Assembly (NCBI RefSeq): GCF_025643255.1
Contig: NZ_CP087112.1
Span: 3,224,001-3,288,000, forward strand
DNA: 64,000 bases
DNA from: Halomonas sp. 7T
GTDB taxonomy: Bacteria > Pseudomonadota > Gammaproteobacteria > Pseudomonadales > Halomonadaceae
Reading direction: 5' to 3'
The notes under the pieces are model-generated. The model was not told where the DNA came from, searched no databases, and was given only the letters and a program-made list of their open reading frames with translations. Of this stretch, positions 63,582-64,000 are shown one piece after another. Numbering within the stretch: the first letter of the stretch is position 1; each line of letters opens with the position of its first letter. A program made the translations under genes and the position numbers.

Positions 63582-64000
63582 GCTTGTTGCAATCGCTAAC
63601 CACGCGGGATCGGGTGTTTGACTTTATGGCGCCTCAGGCGTCACCGGTGGATGTGCGCCACGGCCCGATTCTGTATATGGAAGATGTTACGGTGAGCTTT
63701 GATGGCTTCAAGGCGATCAATAACTTAAACCTGACCATTGATGACGGTGAACTGCGCTGCATTATCGGCCCCAACGGGGCGGGTAAAACCACCATGATGG
63801 ACATCATTACCGGCAAAACGCGCCCCAACCAAGGCAGCGTGTGGTTCGGCAGTCGCCATAATCTACTGCAAATGAATGAACCGGATATCGCCAGCTTGGG
63901 GATTGGTCGTAAATTCCAAAAGCCCACGGTATTTGAAGCGCTGAGCGTGTTTGAAAACCTGGAGCTGGCGATGGCCGCCGACAAGCGGATTCTGCCCACG
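63578..64000 (+). CDS. urtD: Urea ABC transporter ATPase UrtD, N-terminal part (cut by window edge)
   Basis: The open frame runs from ATG at 63578 to the window end (141 codons). AGGAGG lies eight bases upstream and the start overlaps the urtC stop. An N-terminal extension of about 30 residues, as in UrtD proteins, precedes the ATPase: YMEDVTVSFDGFKAINNLNL, then Walker A in GPNGAGKTTMMDIITGKT, and LGIGRKFQKPTVFEALSVFE (Q-loop). Walker B and the signature motif lie beyond the window. UrtE should follow. Confidence 0.93.
   Translation, partial: MSLLQSLTTRDRVFDFMAPQASPVDVRHGPILYMEDVTVSFDGFKAINNLNLTIDDGELRCIIGPNGAGKTTMMDIITGKTRPNQGSVWFGSRHNLLQMNEPDIASLGIGRKFQKPTVFEALSVFENLELAMAADKRILPT

Overview
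The window is a stretch of chromosome from a halophilic gammaproteobacterium. A Halomonas/Vreelandella-type organism (Halomonadaceae) is the best guess. The reasons are moderate-to-high GC, acidic exported proteins, a BCCT osmolyte transporter, and Pseudomonas/Halomonas-style neighbourhoods (fpr-finR, xseB-ispA-dxs, urtABCD, aapJQMP). This assignment is inference from gene content; no rRNA or other marker gene is present. I found no insertion sequence, prophage, tRNA or CRISPR array. Genes are densely packed and both window ends cut a gene (fhuB at the left, urtD at the right).

Layout. 0-5.2 kb: iron-siderophore uptake (fhuC-fhuD-fhuB, a divergent TonB receptor, a convergent fhuF) with two Fur-box-like sites. 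5.3-8.3 kb: ubiK, then glnK-amtB-glnK, two near-identical PII proteins around an ammonium channel. 8.3-10.2 kb: fpr and its divergent LysR regulator finR. 10.2-14.8 kb: two chemoreceptors and a host-attachment-family protein. 14.9-18.4 kb: a phnDCEE-type transporter with no C-P lyase genes in view. 18.5-25.1 kb: a histidine phosphatase, RidA, the aapJQMP amino-acid transporter and a second aapJ. 25.2-28.1 kb: speE, hemE, ribA. 28.1-34.8 kb: a four-gene phosphorelay (receiver-PAS-GGDEF, PhnD-like sensor kinase, exported-PAS kinase, Rcp1-type receiver) followed by a solitary cheZ. 34.9-41.8 kb: GST, djlA, xseB-ispA-dxs, serA, pirin. 42-50.4 kb: trhO, a crotonase, an IclR regulator, a YqaA-like protein, an MscS-type channel, folM, folK and a lone short flagellin. 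50.5-59 kb: BCCT transporter, DUF481 protein, a CitA/CitB-type two-component system and the tctCBA tricarboxylate transporter. 59.3-64 kb: the urea transporter urtABCD.

How the parts work together. Nitrogen scavenging dominates. glnK-amtB, aapJQMP and urtABCD each have a sigma-54-type -24/-12 sequence upstream, and aap and urt also carry NtrC-like sequences. The region therefore reads as a nitrogen-limitation regulon. Iron uptake forms a separate Fur-controlled block. Motility and signalling genes are scattered (two MCPs, cheZ, one flagellin, the c-di-GMP phosphorelay). Two of them have sigma-28-like promoters.

The most interesting signals are: the phosphorelay operon with two unusual sensor kinases next to cheZ; a 12-bp tandem repeat forming a micro-ORF that bridges the ispA stop and the dxs start; a degenerate 16-bp-period repeat array before the MscS-family gene; and 9-bp direct repeats before tctC.
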